64,000 nucleotides of DNA, from the NCBI GenBank assembly GCA_021298355.1, contig JAJTEH010000002.1, forward strand, positions 248,001 through 312,000. Reading direction: 5' to 3'. Of the stretch, positions 26,223-36,183 are shown piece after piece. The position numbers and the translations under genes are program-made. The notes beneath the pieces were generated by a model. That model did not search any database, was not told where the DNA came from, and saw only the letters and a program-made list of their open reading frames with translations. Numbering within the stretch: the stretch's first letter is position 1; each line of letters begins with the position of its first letter. The DNA comes from Flammeovirgaceae bacterium. Lineage in GTDB: Bacteria > Bacteroidota > Bacteroidia > Cytophagales > Cyclobacteriaceae.

Positions 26223-27523
26223 GCGAAAGGAGAATAAGGTTTCTCTACGAACTCGCCTTCTTTTATACTTGCAAATAAAAACCCGCAAATTACTTTCGGA
26301 TAAAAGTAAGTTGATTTTTGTGGCATGGTGCTGCCACTTTCACAAACTTGTTTTACTTCTTCTATACTTACTTCGTTGGTAATAATGGCCATTTGCGCTT
26401 CGCCTTTAATTACTTTAGATAAACAATCTCCAAAACTTCTGTCGAATTGTATGTGCGAAGATTTTCGTTGGTCTTTGCCTGCAATACCCAATGCTTTTTC
26501 TATAATAAAATAATGCATCACCGTTAAGTCTAACTGTTTTACAGTATCCGGAAATTGCCAGGTCATTTTTTCTAACGCATCTGCCTTCAATCTTAGTTTG
26601 TAACAATTGTTGGCAAATATTAAACCGAAAGCCCACTTCTTGCCTACAATAATTTCATTGATGGTATCAGCATCTTCAATTAATCTGATCTCGAAATAAG
26701 GATTTAGTTTTTGTACGATTTCATCTTCCGAAAAATGCGGTAAGCCATTAATCAATCGATGGGTAGGAAGAATACGAAGATCATCTGATTCTGTATTGGT
26801 AAGATACATCATGTGAAAATTGTACGCTTCATTTCCTGTATGGTTAGGATTTATGCTTTTGCATTTTTGTTTGTATACCAGAGAGCCTTCGTAGCGATGA
26901 TGCCCATCAGCCAAAATAATTTTTTTGTCTTTTATAGTTGTAATAAAAGTTTTAATGATATCAACATCATGTATTATACCCAACACATCGCGCACACCTT
27001 GGTAATCTTCTGCTTCGTATATGGGCTGTTGAATAGCATCATCCATATAACCTTCTAATATATGGTTAGGGTCAGTGTAAAGGCCGTGTGTAGGACTAAC
27101 ATTTAATTGTGATGCTTCTAAAATTTCGATCCGATCGTTTACAGCTTGAGGAATAGTGTTCTCGTGCCGCAGAATTACATTATCTTCCCAATCGTACGCA
27201 AAAATGTTACAAATAAAACCCTTTCTGCAAAATTCTTTTGCCGAACCTGCCATTCTGAAATATTGATAATACACATAAATGCCGGGTAAAGCATCTTGTT
27301 TGATGATTCCGTTCTTCTTCCACTCTTCTAAAACTATAGCCGAGCGTTGTGCCGGATTGGGTGGCTGTGGTACTGAAAGGTGAATGCTGTTGTGTGGATT
27401 TTGATACAAGGCATTGCGCTGCTTTTGCGACACCACATCGAACAAAGGCGAAGTTAAATTTTCTATTTGAGCGGATAAAGTATTGTTATATCGCCACGCT
27501 CGTAAAGGTTTAATCAGTGCCAC
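26219..27523 (-). CDS. DUF1015 family protein
   Basis: 434 residues, full length for the family. Typical segments are LIKPLRAWRYN at the start, LTSPLFDVVSQKQ, HENTIPQAVNDRIEIL, GLYTDP and the hallmark ADGHHRYEGSLVY. In many bacteria this family is genetically linked to serine/phosphoglycerate metabolism, but the reaction is unknown. It lies between accC and maf and is coupled to maf. Confidence 0.9.
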   Translation of the reverse strand: MALIKPLRAWRYNNTLSAQIENLTSPLFDVVSQKQRNALYQNPHNSIHLSVPQPPNPAQRSAIVLEEWKKNGIIKQDALPGIYVYYQYFRMAGSAKEFCRKGFICNIFAYDWEDNVILRHENTIPQAVNDRIEILEASQLNVSPTHGLYTDPNHILEGYMDDAIQQPIYEAEDYQGVRDVLGIIHDVDIIKTFITTIKDKKIILADGHHRYEGSLVYKQKCKSINPNHTGNEAYNFHMMYLTNTESDDLRILPTHRLINGLPHFSEDEIVQKLNPYFEIRLIEDADTINEIIVGKKWAFGLIFANNCYKLRLKADALEKMTWQFPDTVKQLDLTVMHYFIIEKALGIAGKDQRKSSHIQFDRSFGDCLSKVIKGEAQMAIITNEVSIEEVKQVCESGSTMPQKSTYFYPKVICGFLFASIKEGEFVEKPYSPFA

Positions 27524-27529
27524 AGATTT

Positions 27530-29032
27530 TTAAGAATGCTTTAAACGGTTGGTTCGCCAATGGCTAGGTTGCTGCTGGGTATTGTTTTGATTTTGTGCAG
27601 TCGGTTTTTGCTTATTGAAAAATTGTGTTGCAATTAAAGCTGCAATTTCAGATTCATCAACTGTGGGTGTTTTCTTAAGCACATCTGGTTTAAAATAATT
27701 TTCAACAAACTTGGTGTCGAAATGCCCACTGCGGAAGGCTTCGTGTTGCATCACAAATTCACAAAAACCTAACGTGGTTTCTAATCCGGTAATCTTGTAC
27801 TCGCGAATAGCTCTGATCATTTTCTCAATCGCCTGCTCACGTGTTTCAGCATAAGCAATCAGTTTGGCAATCATAGGGTCGTAATAAAATGGAATGTTCA
27901 TACCTTGTTCAAAACCATCATCAACCCGAATGCCATGCCCTTGAGGGCGAACATAAGTTTGTAACGTTCCAATGTCTGGTAAAAAGTTATTGGCAGGATC
28001 TTCGGCATACACGCGAATTTCAATTGCATGTCCTTTCATTGTAATTTCTTCTTGCTTAAAAGGAAGCGGTTCGCCTTGCGCAACTTTAATCTGCAATTGT
28101 ACTAAATCTAATCCTGTTATTTCTTCCGTTACCGGATGTTCCACTTGCAAGCGTGTATTCATTTCCAGAAAATAGAAATCCAGGTTTTCATTCAAGATAA
28201 ATTCTATGGTTCCTGCTCCATAGTAATTGCAAGCTTTTGCTGCGTTAACGGCAGCTTCGCCCATTGCTTTTCTTAATGCAGGTGTTAGTACTGCACTAGG
28301 TGCTTCTTCTACTACTTTTTGATGCCTGCGTTGTACAGAACATTCGCGTTCGAAGAAGTGAACGACATTGCCATGCTTATCTCCAAAAATCTGGAATTCG
28401 ATGTGGCGTGGTTTGGTTACATATTTTTCGATAAACACCGCACCATCGCCAAAAGAAGAAATGGCTTCGCTCACTGCTCGCTCCATTTGTTCTTCAAATT
28501 CATTTTCGTTTTCTACAATGCGCATGCCTTTACCACCACCACCGGCACTGGCTTTAATTAAAACTGGATATCCTATTTCTAATGCTAATTTTTTTGCTTT
28601 GTTAATATCGGTTATGGGTTCGGCTGTTCCGGGCACAAGCGGCACATTAAATTTTGCTACGGCTGCTTTGGCACCTAATTTACTGCCCATCAATTCGATA
28701 GATTGAGGAGATGGACCGATGAAAATAATGTTGTTGTCTTCGCAGAGTTGAGAAAAGTCTTCATTCTCAGATAAAAATCCATAACCCGGATGAATGGCAT
28801 CTGCACCGGTTTCTTTAGCAGCTTGAATTATCTTATCCATTTTTAAATAAGATTCTGAAGATGGCGGAGGACCAATCAGCACGGCTTCATCTGCAAAACG
28901 TACATGTAAGGCCTGTCTGTCGGCTTCGGAGTAAACAGCAACCGTTTTAATACCCATTTCGCGGGCGCTACGCATTACACGCAAAGCAATTTCGCCCCGG
29001 TTGGCAACTAAAATCTTTTTAATCTGTGGCAT
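27530..29032 (-). CDS. accC: Biotin carboxylase subunit of an acyl-CoA carboxylase
   Basis: 500 residues from the ATG at 29032 (MPQIKKILVANRGEIALRVM). ATP-dependent carboxylation of biotin on a carrier protein. Motifs: the ATP-grasp loop KASAGGGGKGMRIV, FIEKYVTKPRHIEFQIFGD, ERECSVQRRHQKVVEEAPS and EMNTRLQVEHPVTEEITGLD. The C-terminal 45 residues after FVENYF are a Gln/Asn-rich extension not found in short AccC. No biotin carrier or carboxyltransferase gene is nearby, so it could serve acetyl- or propionyl-CoA carboxylase. Confidence 0.9.
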   Translation of the reverse strand: MPQIKKILVANRGEIALRVMRSAREMGIKTVAVYSEADRQALHVRFADEAVLIGPPPSSESYLKMDKIIQAAKETGADAIHPGYGFLSENEDFSQLCEDNNIIFIGPSPQSIELMGSKLGAKAAVAKFNVPLVPGTAEPITDINKAKKLALEIGYPVLIKASAGGGGKGMRIVENENEFEEQMERAVSEAISSFGDGAVFIEKYVTKPRHIEFQIFGDKHGNVVHFFERECSVQRRHQKVVEEAPSAVLTPALRKAMGEAAVNAAKACNYYGAGTIEFILNENLDFYFLEMNTRLQVEHPVTEEITGLDLVQLQIKVAQGEPLPFKQEEITMKGHAIEIRVYAEDPANNFLPDIGTLQTYVRPQGHGIRVDDGFEQGMNIPFYYDPMIAKLIAYAETREQAIEKMIRAIREYKITGLETTLGFCEFVMQHEAFRSGHFDTKFVENYFKPDVLKKTPTVDESEIAALIATQFFNKQKPTAQNQNNTQQQPSHWRTNRLKHS

Positions 29033-29115
29033 AAGCAAAGAATTACGCAATGCTAATCATTTATCATTCCTTGGGCAAAAGAAAATCCGAACGACTGTTA
29101 TAAATCAATTTTAGT

Positions 29116-29123
29116 TATTTTTG
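29116..29123 (+). promoter_or_regulatory. Possible -7 element upstream of the palmitoyltransferase-like gene
   Basis: TATTTTTG fits TAnnTTTG and lies 22 bp before the ATG at 29146. A -33 TTTG is not seen at the usual distance. Confidence 0.4.
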
Positions 29124-29145
29124 CGGCACTTTATAAAACATCATT

Positions 29146-30402
29146 ATGGTTGATCTTTTTGAAAAGCTTCGTATGGAAGCAGGCCCGTTGGCTAAATATT
29201 CTCACTTACCCGATGATTATTTCTTTTTCCCTAAACTGGAAGGTGAAATTGGTCCGAGAATGAAATTTAATGGCAAAACCGTTTTAAACTGGAGTTTGAA
29301 CAATTACCTCGGTTTAGCTAATCATCCGGAAGTAAGAAAAACAGATGCAGAAGCAGCAGCACAATATGGTATGGGTTTGCCTATGGGTGCCCGCATGATG
29401 TCTGGTAATTCTGTAAACCACCTGGCTTTCGAAAAACAATTGGCTGAATTTGTGAAGAAAGAAGATGTGATGTTGTTGAACTTCGGCTATCAGGGTGTGG
29501 TATCCATTATCGATGCCATTGTGGATAGAAAAGATGTTATCGTGTATGATGCCGAATCTCACGCTTGTATAATTGATGGTGTTCGTTTGCACATGGGCAA
29601 AAGATTTGTTTATGGGCACAACGACATGGAAAGCCTTGAGAAGCAACTACAACGCGCTACCAAATTAGCCAACGAAACAGGAGGCGGTATTTTGGTGATT
29701 ACCGAAGGAGTTTTTGGTATGTCGGGTAAGCAAGGCGATTTGAAAGGTGTAGTAGCCTTAAAAGAAAAATACAATTTCAGATTGTTTGTAGACGATGCGC
29801 ACGGCTTCGGAACGATGGGTAAAACCGGTGCCGGCACAGGCGAAGAACAAGGTGTACAAGATCAAATTGATTTGTACTTCTCCACTTTTGCCAAGTCGAT
29901 GGCGAGCATTGGAGCGTTCGTGGCTGGAGATAAAAAGATTTTGAAATACTTGCGTTACAGTGTACGTTCTCAGATTTATGCCAAATCTTTACCGATGCCG
30001 TTAGTTGTAGGCGGTATGAAACGGTTAGAATTGCTGAGAACGAAACCTGAGTTAAAAGATAATCTTTGGAAGATAACCAATGCCATACAGCAAGGTTTGC
30101 GCGATAGAGGTTTTGTTTTAGGCAATACTACCTCTCCGGTTACTCCTGTTTTATTTAAAGGAGGGGTAGGAGAAGCCGCCAACATGGCGATGGATTTACG
30201 CGAAAACTATGGCATTTTCTGCTCTGTAGTAATCTATCCTGTTGTGCCTAAGGATGTTATCATGTTCCGCATTATACCAACTGCGGTGCATACCATGGCC
30301 GATGTAGAAGAGACGTTAACCGCCTTCTCAGCTTTAAAAACCAAGCTCGATAATGGATTTTATAAGCAGGAGGCATTGGTATCGGTAACGAAAACTGCGT
30401 AA
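29146..30402 (+). CDS. Serine palmitoyltransferase-like PLP enzyme (alpha-oxoamine synthase family)
   Basis: 418 residues. Alpha-oxoamine synthases join an amino acid to an acyl-CoA. Features: LNWSLNNYLGLANHPEV, GARMMSGNSVNHLAFEKQLA, YDAESHACIIDGVRLHMG, FVDDAHGFGTMGKTGAGTGE and the PLP lysine in STFAKSMASIGAFVAG. The sequence fits Bacteroidota serine palmitoyltransferases, which start sphingolipid synthesis, better than 2-amino-3-ketobutyrate CoA ligase, but the two are close and substrate assignment is inferred. A single gene with its own likely promoter. Confidence 0.8.
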   Translation: MVDLFEKLRMEAGPLAKYSHLPDDYFFFPKLEGEIGPRMKFNGKTVLNWSLNNYLGLANHPEVRKTDAEAAAQYGMGLPMGARMMSGNSVNHLAFEKQLAEFVKKEDVMLLNFGYQGVVSIIDAIVDRKDVIVYDAESHACIIDGVRLHMGKRFVYGHNDMESLEKQLQRATKLANETGGGILVITEGVFGMSGKQGDLKGVVALKEKYNFRLFVDDAHGFGTMGKTGAGTGEEQGVQDQIDLYFSTFAKSMASIGAFVAGDKKILKYLRYSVRSQIYAKSLPMPLVVGGMKRLELLRTKPELKDNLWKITNAIQQGLRDRGFVLGNTTSPVTPVLFKGGVGEAANMAMDLRENYGIFCSVVIYPVVPKDVIMFRIIPTAVHTMADVEETLTAFSALKTKLDNGFYKQEALVSVTKTA

Positions 30403-30487
30403 AAAATCGGTTGCAGACCTTGATTTTTGCGCTTTTTGATTAAATTGGCAGAAAGAAACCATTTTTAACGATTTAAACGACACAACA

Positions 30488-30664
30488 ATGCAAAAACTCC
30501 AGGAACTTAAAGACCTGTTGTCCTCTCTCGAAGGAGATTTCGACAAGTTTTATAACAAAGGAAATAGCGCAGCAGGTACACGCATCAGAAAAGGGATGCA
30601 AGATTTAAAGAACCTTGCTCAGACTATCAGAGGAGAGGTTCAAGACTTGAAAAATAAAGCCTAA
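30488..30664 (+). CDS. Histone H1-like small basic protein
   Basis: A 58-residue gene from ATG 30488. The sequence MQKLQELKDLLSSLEGDFDK is followed by FYNKGNSAAGTRIRKGMQDL and ends EVQDLKNKA. The GNSAAGTRIRKGMQDLK stretch is the hallmark of the histone H1-like/Hc1-type small proteins of Bacteroidota, thought to bind DNA. It is monocistronic, with a strong terminator 23 bp after the stop. Confidence 0.85.
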   Translation: MQKLQELKDLLSSLEGDFDKFYNKGNSAAGTRIRKGMQDLKNLAQTIRGEVQDLKNKA

Positions 30665-30686
30665 TCTGAATTTAAACCTAAACGAG

Positions 30687-30718
30687 AAAGGGTAGCATTC
30701 GCTACCCTTTTTTTTTGA
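30687..30718 (+). terminator. Rho-independent terminator after the histone H1-like gene
   Basis: AAAGGGTAGC / GCTACCCTTT, 10-bp perfect stem with an ATTC loop and a long T run. It may also serve the convergent dapA transcript. Confidence 0.92.
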
Positions 30719-30737
30719 TTTCATTTTATATAAATCT

Positions 30738-31616
30738 TTATTTCTTCTTTAAACCGGGTGCTATCGATTTAATCTTGTTTGTTAAAGTTGCTGATGCCGG
30801 AACCAAAGGTAAACGAACAAAAGATTTAACCACATTCATCTCTGCTAACAATTGCTTTATACCAACCGGATTACCTTCTTCATACATGGGTCCGTTAATA
30901 TCCAACAACGTAAACAACTCTTTCGAAGCTTTTGCATAATCATTAGCAAAAGCAAAATCCTTCATTTTCTTAAATGCAACGGGATAAGCATTAGCCAAAA
31001 CAGAGATAACACCTTTAGCACCAATCGCATATAATGCTACTGTAAGCATATCATCTCCCGAAATCAACAAGAAACCTTTAGGTGCTTCTGCTGCTATTTT
31101 CATGCATTGTTCCAAATTACCCGATGCTTCTTTTATGCCTATAATATTGGGATGTTGCGATAAAGCTAAAGTTGTTGAAGCAGACATGTTGCTTCCTGTT
31201 CGGCCCGGAACATTATATAGAATAACAGGAACCGGAGAAGCATCGGCCACAGTCTTAATGTGTGCTTCAATACCAGCCTGAGAAGGTTTGTTATAATATG
31301 GACTAACAGATAACAAAGCAGAAACACCACTTAAATCGGTTTCTTCAATTTGCTTTACAACCTCAGCTGTGTTGTTGCCACCAATACCATATACAACAGG
31401 CAATTTTGTTTCATTGTTGTTTAGCACAAAATTCAAAACTGATTTTTTTTCTTCCTTATTAAGAGTAGCAACCTCTCCGGTAGTGCCCATTACCACGTAA
31501 TAGTCTACACCTTTGGCCGTATGCTTTAACAATTTTTTAAGCGCAGGATAATCTATTTGTCCATCCTTTAAAAAAGGTGTTACCAGAGCCACTCCGGTAC
31601 CAGTGAGTTTTTTCAT
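30738..31616 (-). CDS. dapA: 4-hydroxy-tetrahydrodipicolinate synthase
   Basis: 292 residues. Condenses pyruvate with aspartate semialdehyde in lysine and diaminopimelate synthesis. Motifs: GTGVALVTPFLKDGQIDYPA, the active-site loop VVMGTTGEVATLNKEE, VSPYYNKPSQAGIEAH, YNVPGRTGSNMS with Tyr, and the Schiff-base lysine in IIGIKEASGNLEQ. Normal length. The response-regulator gene lies 10 bp upstream in the same direction. Confidence 0.95.
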   Translation of the reverse strand: MKKLTGTGVALVTPFLKDGQIDYPALKKLLKHTAKGVDYYVVMGTTGEVATLNKEEKKSVLNFVLNNNETKLPVVYGIGGNNTAEVVKQIEETDLSGVSALLSVSPYYNKPSQAGIEAHIKTVADASPVPVILYNVPGRTGSNMSASTTLALSQHPNIIGIKEASGNLEQCMKIAAEAPKGFLLISGDDMLTVALYAIGAKGVISVLANAYPVAFKKMKDFAFANDYAKASKELFTLLDINGPMYEEGNPVGIKQLLAEMNVVKSFVRLPLVPASATLTNKIKSIAPGLKKK

Positions 31617-31626
31617 GTTTTTAGAA

Positions 31627-32034
31627 TTACGGTTGAGAATTAATTTTTTCTTTTACCACCATCAAATCAGCCTGTTTTAAAGGCTTAACAATAAAGTGGA
31701 TAACACGGCCATAAGAAAAAGCCTTTTCGTAATCAGTTTGAGAGTTTGAACTTGTAATAACCACCACCTTTAAATGGCCAACCCTTTCTTCTGGTAATTG
31801 GTTTAAAGCATCCAAAAAAGCAAAACCATCCATATCGGGCATATTCAAATCCAGAAATACTAAAAGTGGTTGTAAAGCAGATTTCGAATCTTGGATTGTG
31901 GCTATAGCTTCCCGGGCAGAAGAAAAAGCAACAATATCATTGGTGAATTGGAAAACTTCAAGAAAACGCTTTTGAATAAACAAATCGATTTCATTGTCAT
32001 CAACCAAAAAAGTTTTTACGGGGAGTAGTGCCAT
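31627..32034 (-). CDS. Single-domain response regulator
   Basis: 135 residues from the ATG at 32034. A CheY-like receiver only: acidic pocket FLVDDNEIDL, phospho-acceptor VFLDLNMPDMDGF, the Ser/Thr VVITSSNSQTD and the Lys in FIVKPLKQADL. No output domain. No histidine kinase is adjacent, so it is an orphan in this window, possibly a phosphorelay partner. Upstream of and probably cotranscribed with dapA. Confidence 0.9.
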   Translation of the reverse strand: MALLPVKTFLVDDNEIDLFIQKRFLEVFQFTNDIVAFSSAREAIATIQDSKSALQPLLVFLDLNMPDMDGFAFLDALNQLPEERVGHLKVVVITSSNSQTDYEKAFSYGRVIHFIVKPLKQADLMVVKEKINSQP

Positions 32035-32154
32035 GCGAAGAAACAAGATCGGCTAAAATTACCCAATTCTTTAAAAAAAACTCAAAATTCAATTATGAAC
32101 ATTTTATTCGATGGAAAAATGTAGTAAAATTGAGAGATAAACGTAATCCTGACC

Positions 32155-33042
32155 ATGAAAAGAAAGTCGTACTCTTTGATTGTACCGTTGGCTGTTGCCA
32201 CATTTATTTTTCAATCATGTGGCTCTTCCGGAGACAAAAGCAATAACTCTGATGAGTTTAAAGCTGCCGAAGAAAGCCTGAAAAACCAAATCGAAGAAGT
32301 TGTTTACAACATACCTTCTCCTTCCGAAATCCCTTATTTGTTACAAGCTACCGGTGCAGAATTTAACCAAAGCCTGATTAACGCCAATGCAAAAGCCAGT
32401 ACGTATGCTACTCGCAACGACAAAGCTGCTCTAAATTTAGGTGTATATGCTGCCGATATTGGGTATTTAAGTTCATATGATAAATCGCAAGAAGCTATTG
32501 ACTACCTCAATTCTTGTAAATTATTGGCTGATAACTTAGGTGTAATTGGTTCTTTTGATGTAGAAGTTCTAAAGAAATTCGAGTCGAACATCTCTAATAA
32601 AGATTCACTCGCTTATTTGTTGAACAAAACAATTAACCAAACCGAAAGCTTTTTAAAAAACGATAGCCGCAACAGATTAGCCGCACTTGTATTAACCGGA
32701 AGTTTCATTGAAGGACTATACATCTCTACAGGAATTGTAAAAACATATCCTAAAAACGGATTAACAGACGAACAACGTAATTTGGTTTTAACAAACCTGA
32801 TGCGTGTTATTCTGGAACAGAAGAAATCCGTATCGGAACTGTTGAAAATGTTGTCAACAATCGATCAGTCCGAGCCTGTTGCCGGCTTAGTAACCGATTT
32901 AAAAACACTTGAAGCAGATTATGCAGCGCTAAACATCGAAGAGCAAATTAAAAGTAATAAAGCTAATCTGGTATTAACAGATGCCAAGTTGGTAAGCATT
33001 ACTAGTGTTGTAGAAAAAATAAGAAAAGGTATAGTAGAATAA
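32155..33042 (+). CDS. Conserved Bacteroidota lipoprotein, function unknown
   Basis: 295 residues with a lipoprotein signal (ATFIFQSCGSSGDK). The mature part is mostly helical (SPSEIPYLLQATGAEFNQ, NLGVYAADIGYLSSYDKSQE) and resembles lipoproteins widely kept in this phylum without known role. Monocistronic, with a hairpin 22 bp after the stop. Confidence 0.75.
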   Translation: MKRKSYSLIVPLAVATFIFQSCGSSGDKSNNSDEFKAAEESLKNQIEEVVYNIPSPSEIPYLLQATGAEFNQSLINANAKASTYATRNDKAALNLGVYAADIGYLSSYDKSQEAIDYLNSCKLLADNLGVIGSFDVEVLKKFESNISNKDSLAYLLNKTINQTESFLKNDSRNRLAALVLTGSFIEGLYISTGIVKTYPKNGLTDEQRNLVLTNLMRVILEQKKSVSELLKMLSTIDQSEPVAGLVTDLKTLEADYAALNIEEQIKSNKANLVLTDAKLVSITSVVEKIRKGIVE

Positions 33043-33063
33043 CCCGTTTCTGAAACAAATAAC

Positions 33064-33097
33064 AAACCCTGACCAGCATTTCTGTTCGGGGTTTTTT
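33064..33097 (+). terminator. Probable Rho-independent terminator
   Basis: AAACCCTGA and TTCGGGGTTT form a stem of about 9 bp with one G.T pair, a 12-base loop, and a T run. Confidence 0.7.
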
Positions 33098-33132
33098 ATT
33101 TGGTTGTATATTTAAAAAACTAAATTTCTGCC

Positions 33133-36100
33133 ATGAGCGAAGATGTTTTAAAAACCGTATTAAAGCTTTTTTCTATTGTAGCCCGAATTGATTCCGTTAC
33201 AGAACGAGAACGCGAACAAGTTCAAGGTTTTTTACAAGACCATGTAAGCCTCGGCAAAGTTGCAGAGTACACAAACGTTTTTGAAACTCACGTGCAACAA
33301 ACCTTGGCAGACCAAAACGAAGAACAACAACTCGTTGCTGCATGCAGAGAAGTAAGCACAGAAGTAACGCAAAAGCAGAAAGTTGTAATCGTTATGGAGC
33401 TTATCCGCATAATTGCAGCAGACGGAACCATAAGCAAACGAGAAGATGAGTTAGTAAAAGTAGTTTCGCGTACTTTTAATGTAAGCGATGAGGAAACTGA
33501 ATTACTTGAAGTATTCTTAGCGGCACAATCGCCACAGGAGCTAGACGTAAAGCAAGTGTTGGTAATCGATCTGGAATCCGAAGGAAAATTACAACACGCT
33601 TTCCATATGCACAGGCATGGCCTACACGGTTTTGTAGGCGTAGTGTGGATTTCATCAGCCAACTTATATGTTCTTAAGTATAAAGGAAATGCCGATGTTT
33701 TTTTAAACGGAGTTCCGCTTAAATCCGGTGGGGTAAGAATTTTACCGGTAGGTGGTACGTTGCGCTGGAGCGACCTATACGACCCCGTATATTATGGAGA
33801 TGTTTTAGGCATTTTTAAAAATTTTGCCGAGGGTCAAAAAATTTCTTTCGAAGCAAAAAATATTTCATTCAAATTTAAAAATGGAAAACTAGGGTTACGC
33901 AATGTAAACGTAGTAGAAGAATCCGGCAGATTAATTGCCTTAATGGGCGCAAGTGGTGCTGGTAAATCTACCTTGTTACACGTGTTAAATGGTACAGAAG
34001 TACCATCGTCAGGGCAAGTGTTTATCAACGGTGTGGATATACACAAGGAACCCGAAAAGATTGAAGGTGTAATAGGCTTTGTACCACAAGATGATTTACT
34101 GATAGAAGATTTAACAGTTTATCAGAATTTGTATTACGCAGCCAAACTTTGTTTTAATAATAAATCAGAAGAAGAAATAGATGTATTGGTTTTGCGAGTG
34201 CTAGAAGATTTAGGATTATCGGAAACGAAAGATTTAAAAGTGGGTTCGCCTTTGCGTAAAACAATAAGTGGCGGCCAGCGAAAAAGATTAAACATCGGGT
34301 TGGAATTGTTACGCGAACCCTCCGTACTTTTTTGCGATGAGCCCACAAGTGGTTTATCATCGCGCGATTCAGAAAACATCATCGACTTATTAAAAGAACT
34401 TTCTTTAAAAGGAAAATTAGTATTCACTGTTATCCACCAGCCTTCATCAGACATTTTTAAAATGTTTGATAAACTATTGATTTTAGATACCGGTGGTTTT
34501 CAAATCTACTACAGCAACCCGGTAGATGCCGTTATCTATTTTAAGAAAAGTATAAACCTACTCGATAGCAATCAGGGCGAATGTCCTGCGTGCGGCAATG
34601 TTAATCCGGAGCAAATTTTTAACATCATCGAAACAAAAGTTATAGATGAATACGGAAACTTTACCGGAGAGCGAAGAATATCTGCCGAAACATGGAATAG
34701 AGCCTATAAGAAAAACGAGCGACTATCGCCAGTAAAAACCATCACCGAAAAACCAGAATCTACCCTGCAAATTCCGGGTAGAGTTAAGCAGGCACATTTG
34801 TTTAGCATGCGCGATATACAGGCTAAACTGCATAATAAACAATATCTCATCATTAATTTCTTAGAAGCTCCTTTACTTGCTTTTATTCTCGCATTTATTG
34901 TACGGTATTATAATGTAGACGACCATATACACCTAGGTTATGTGTTCGGGAGCAACTTAAACATGCCGGCTTATTTTTTTATGAGTGTAATTGTGGCCTT
35001 GTTTATGGGGCTAACCGTGAGTGCCGAAGAAATTATTCGCGACCGAAAAATTTTAAAACGTGAAGCCTTCTTGCATTTAAGCCGAAGCAGTTACATCTTC
35101 TCAAAAATTTCTATTCTGTTTATTTTATCAGCTATACAAACCTTTACGTTTGTGTTGGTGGGTAATACCATTTTAGGAATCGAAGGTATGTTGTTACCGC
35201 ACTGGGCTATTTTGTTTACCGTTTCTTGTTTTGCCAACATCCTTGGCTTAAACATATCAGCATCGTTTAATTCTGCCGTAACCATCTACATCCTGATCCC
35301 GCTATTGTTAATACCACAATTAATATTAAGTGGTGTAGTAGTAAGATTCGATAAACTCAATCCTGCCATAGGAAACTCATCCACTGTACCTTTTGTAGGC
35401 GATTTAATGGCTTCGAGGTGGGCCTTTGAAGCTGCAATGGTTACTCAGTTTAAAGACAATAAATTTGAACGCGAGTTTTACCCATACGATAAAGTAATGT
35501 CTAATGCCGACTATAAAAAAATTTATCTGATACCCGAACTGGAAACACGCTTGCAATATTGCATGCAATATTATCAATCTAAAGAGCCAAACTTAAGGCA
35601 AAGAGTGGAAGATGATTTTCAATTGCTCCGAAACGAACTTCGAAACGAAATAAAGCTGGTAGGTTCCGAAAACAAACCCTTTATAGATAACCTGTATGCA
35701 GCAAAATTTTCTGAAAATGTATACAACGAAACAACTGCATTTATAAACGCAATTCGACAATTTTACATAAAGCGATTTAATAAAGCAGATCAGGAAAAAG
35801 AAAAGAAAATTCAAAGCCTTACCAAAACACCCGAAGCAGAAGCTGAATTCGAGAAATTTAAAATGCGTTACCGAAACGAAGCCATAGCAGATTTTGTGCG
35901 TAACATAAGCGAACAACACCGCGTAATCGAAAAAGACCATCGGCTTATCCAAAAAATTTATCCGGTATACAAAGATCCAGACCCCGACCACATGGTAGAT
36001 TTTAACGCACAATTTTACATGCCGAAAAAACACTTTCTTAATGCTAATATCGATACGTTGTATTTTAACTTATCAGTAGTTTGGTCGATGACTATCCTAC

Positions 36101-36183
36101 TGGCCTTCACGTTATACTTTGATGTGCTTCGCAGAATTGTGGATGGCCTTAGCAACTTAGGTAACCCTGTGTATAAGAAGTAA
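33133..36183 (+). CDS. ABCG-like transporter half: TerB-like domain, ATPase and ABC-2 permease in one chain
   Basis: 1016 residues. N-terminal 1-140 is a TerB-like helical domain (IELIRIIAADGTISKREDEL-type acidic loops). A beta-rich segment with an FHA-like look follows (140-235). The ATPase has Walker A GASGAGKST near 273, signature SGGQRKR near 379 and Walker B FCDEPTSGL near 400, closest to ABCG/eye-pigment transporters. A CPACG motif lies near 486. Six membrane helices with the ABC-2 permease form follow, but between helices 5 and 6 there is a charged, coiled-coil insert of about 200 residues (roughly 770-970). Substrate unknown. The stop overlaps the next ATG. Confidence 0.85.
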   Translation: MSEDVLKTVLKLFSIVARIDSVTEREREQVQGFLQDHVSLGKVAEYTNVFETHVQQTLADQNEEQQLVAACREVSTEVTQKQKVVIVMELIRIIAADGTISKREDELVKVVSRTFNVSDEETELLEVFLAAQSPQELDVKQVLVIDLESEGKLQHAFHMHRHGLHGFVGVVWISSANLYVLKYKGNADVFLNGVPLKSGGVRILPVGGTLRWSDLYDPVYYGDVLGIFKNFAEGQKISFEAKNISFKFKNGKLGLRNVNVVEESGRLIALMGASGAGKSTLLHVLNGTEVPSSGQVFINGVDIHKEPEKIEGVIGFVPQDDLLIEDLTVYQNLYYAAKLCFNNKSEEEIDVLVLRVLEDLGLSETKDLKVGSPLRKTISGGQRKRLNIGLELLREPSVLFCDEPTSGLSSRDSENIIDLLKELSLKGKLVFTVIHQPSSDIFKMFDKLLILDTGGFQIYYSNPVDAVIYFKKSINLLDSNQGECPACGNVNPEQIFNIIETKVIDEYGNFTGERRISAETWNRAYKKNERLSPVKTITEKPESTLQIPGRVKQAHLFSMRDIQAKLHNKQYLIINFLEAPLLAFILAFIVRYYNVDDHIHLGYVFGSNLNMPAYFFMSVIVALFMGLTVSAEEIIRDRKILKREAFLHLSRSSYIFSKISILFILSAIQTFTFVLVGNTILGIEGMLLPHWAILFTVSCFANILGLNISASFNSAVTIYILIPLLLIPQLILSGVVVRFDKLNPAIGNSSTVPFVGDLMASRWAFEAAMVTQFKDNKFEREFYPYDKVMSNADYKKIYLIPELETRLQYCMQYYQSKEPNLRQRVEDDFQLLRNELRNEIKLVGSENKPFIDNLYAAKFSENVYNETTAFINAIRQFYIKRFNKADQEKEKKIQSLTKTPEAEAEFEKFKMRYRNEAIADFVRNISEQHRVIEKDHRLIQKIYPVYKDPDPDHMVDFNAQFYMPKKHFLNANIDTLYFNLSVVWSMTILLAFTLYFDVLRRIVDGLSNLGNPVYKK

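Noticed and set aside
35593-36033. Leftward 146-codon frame inside the ABC transporter
   Set aside because: It is antisense to a charged coiled-coil region whose codon pattern opens the opposite strand.
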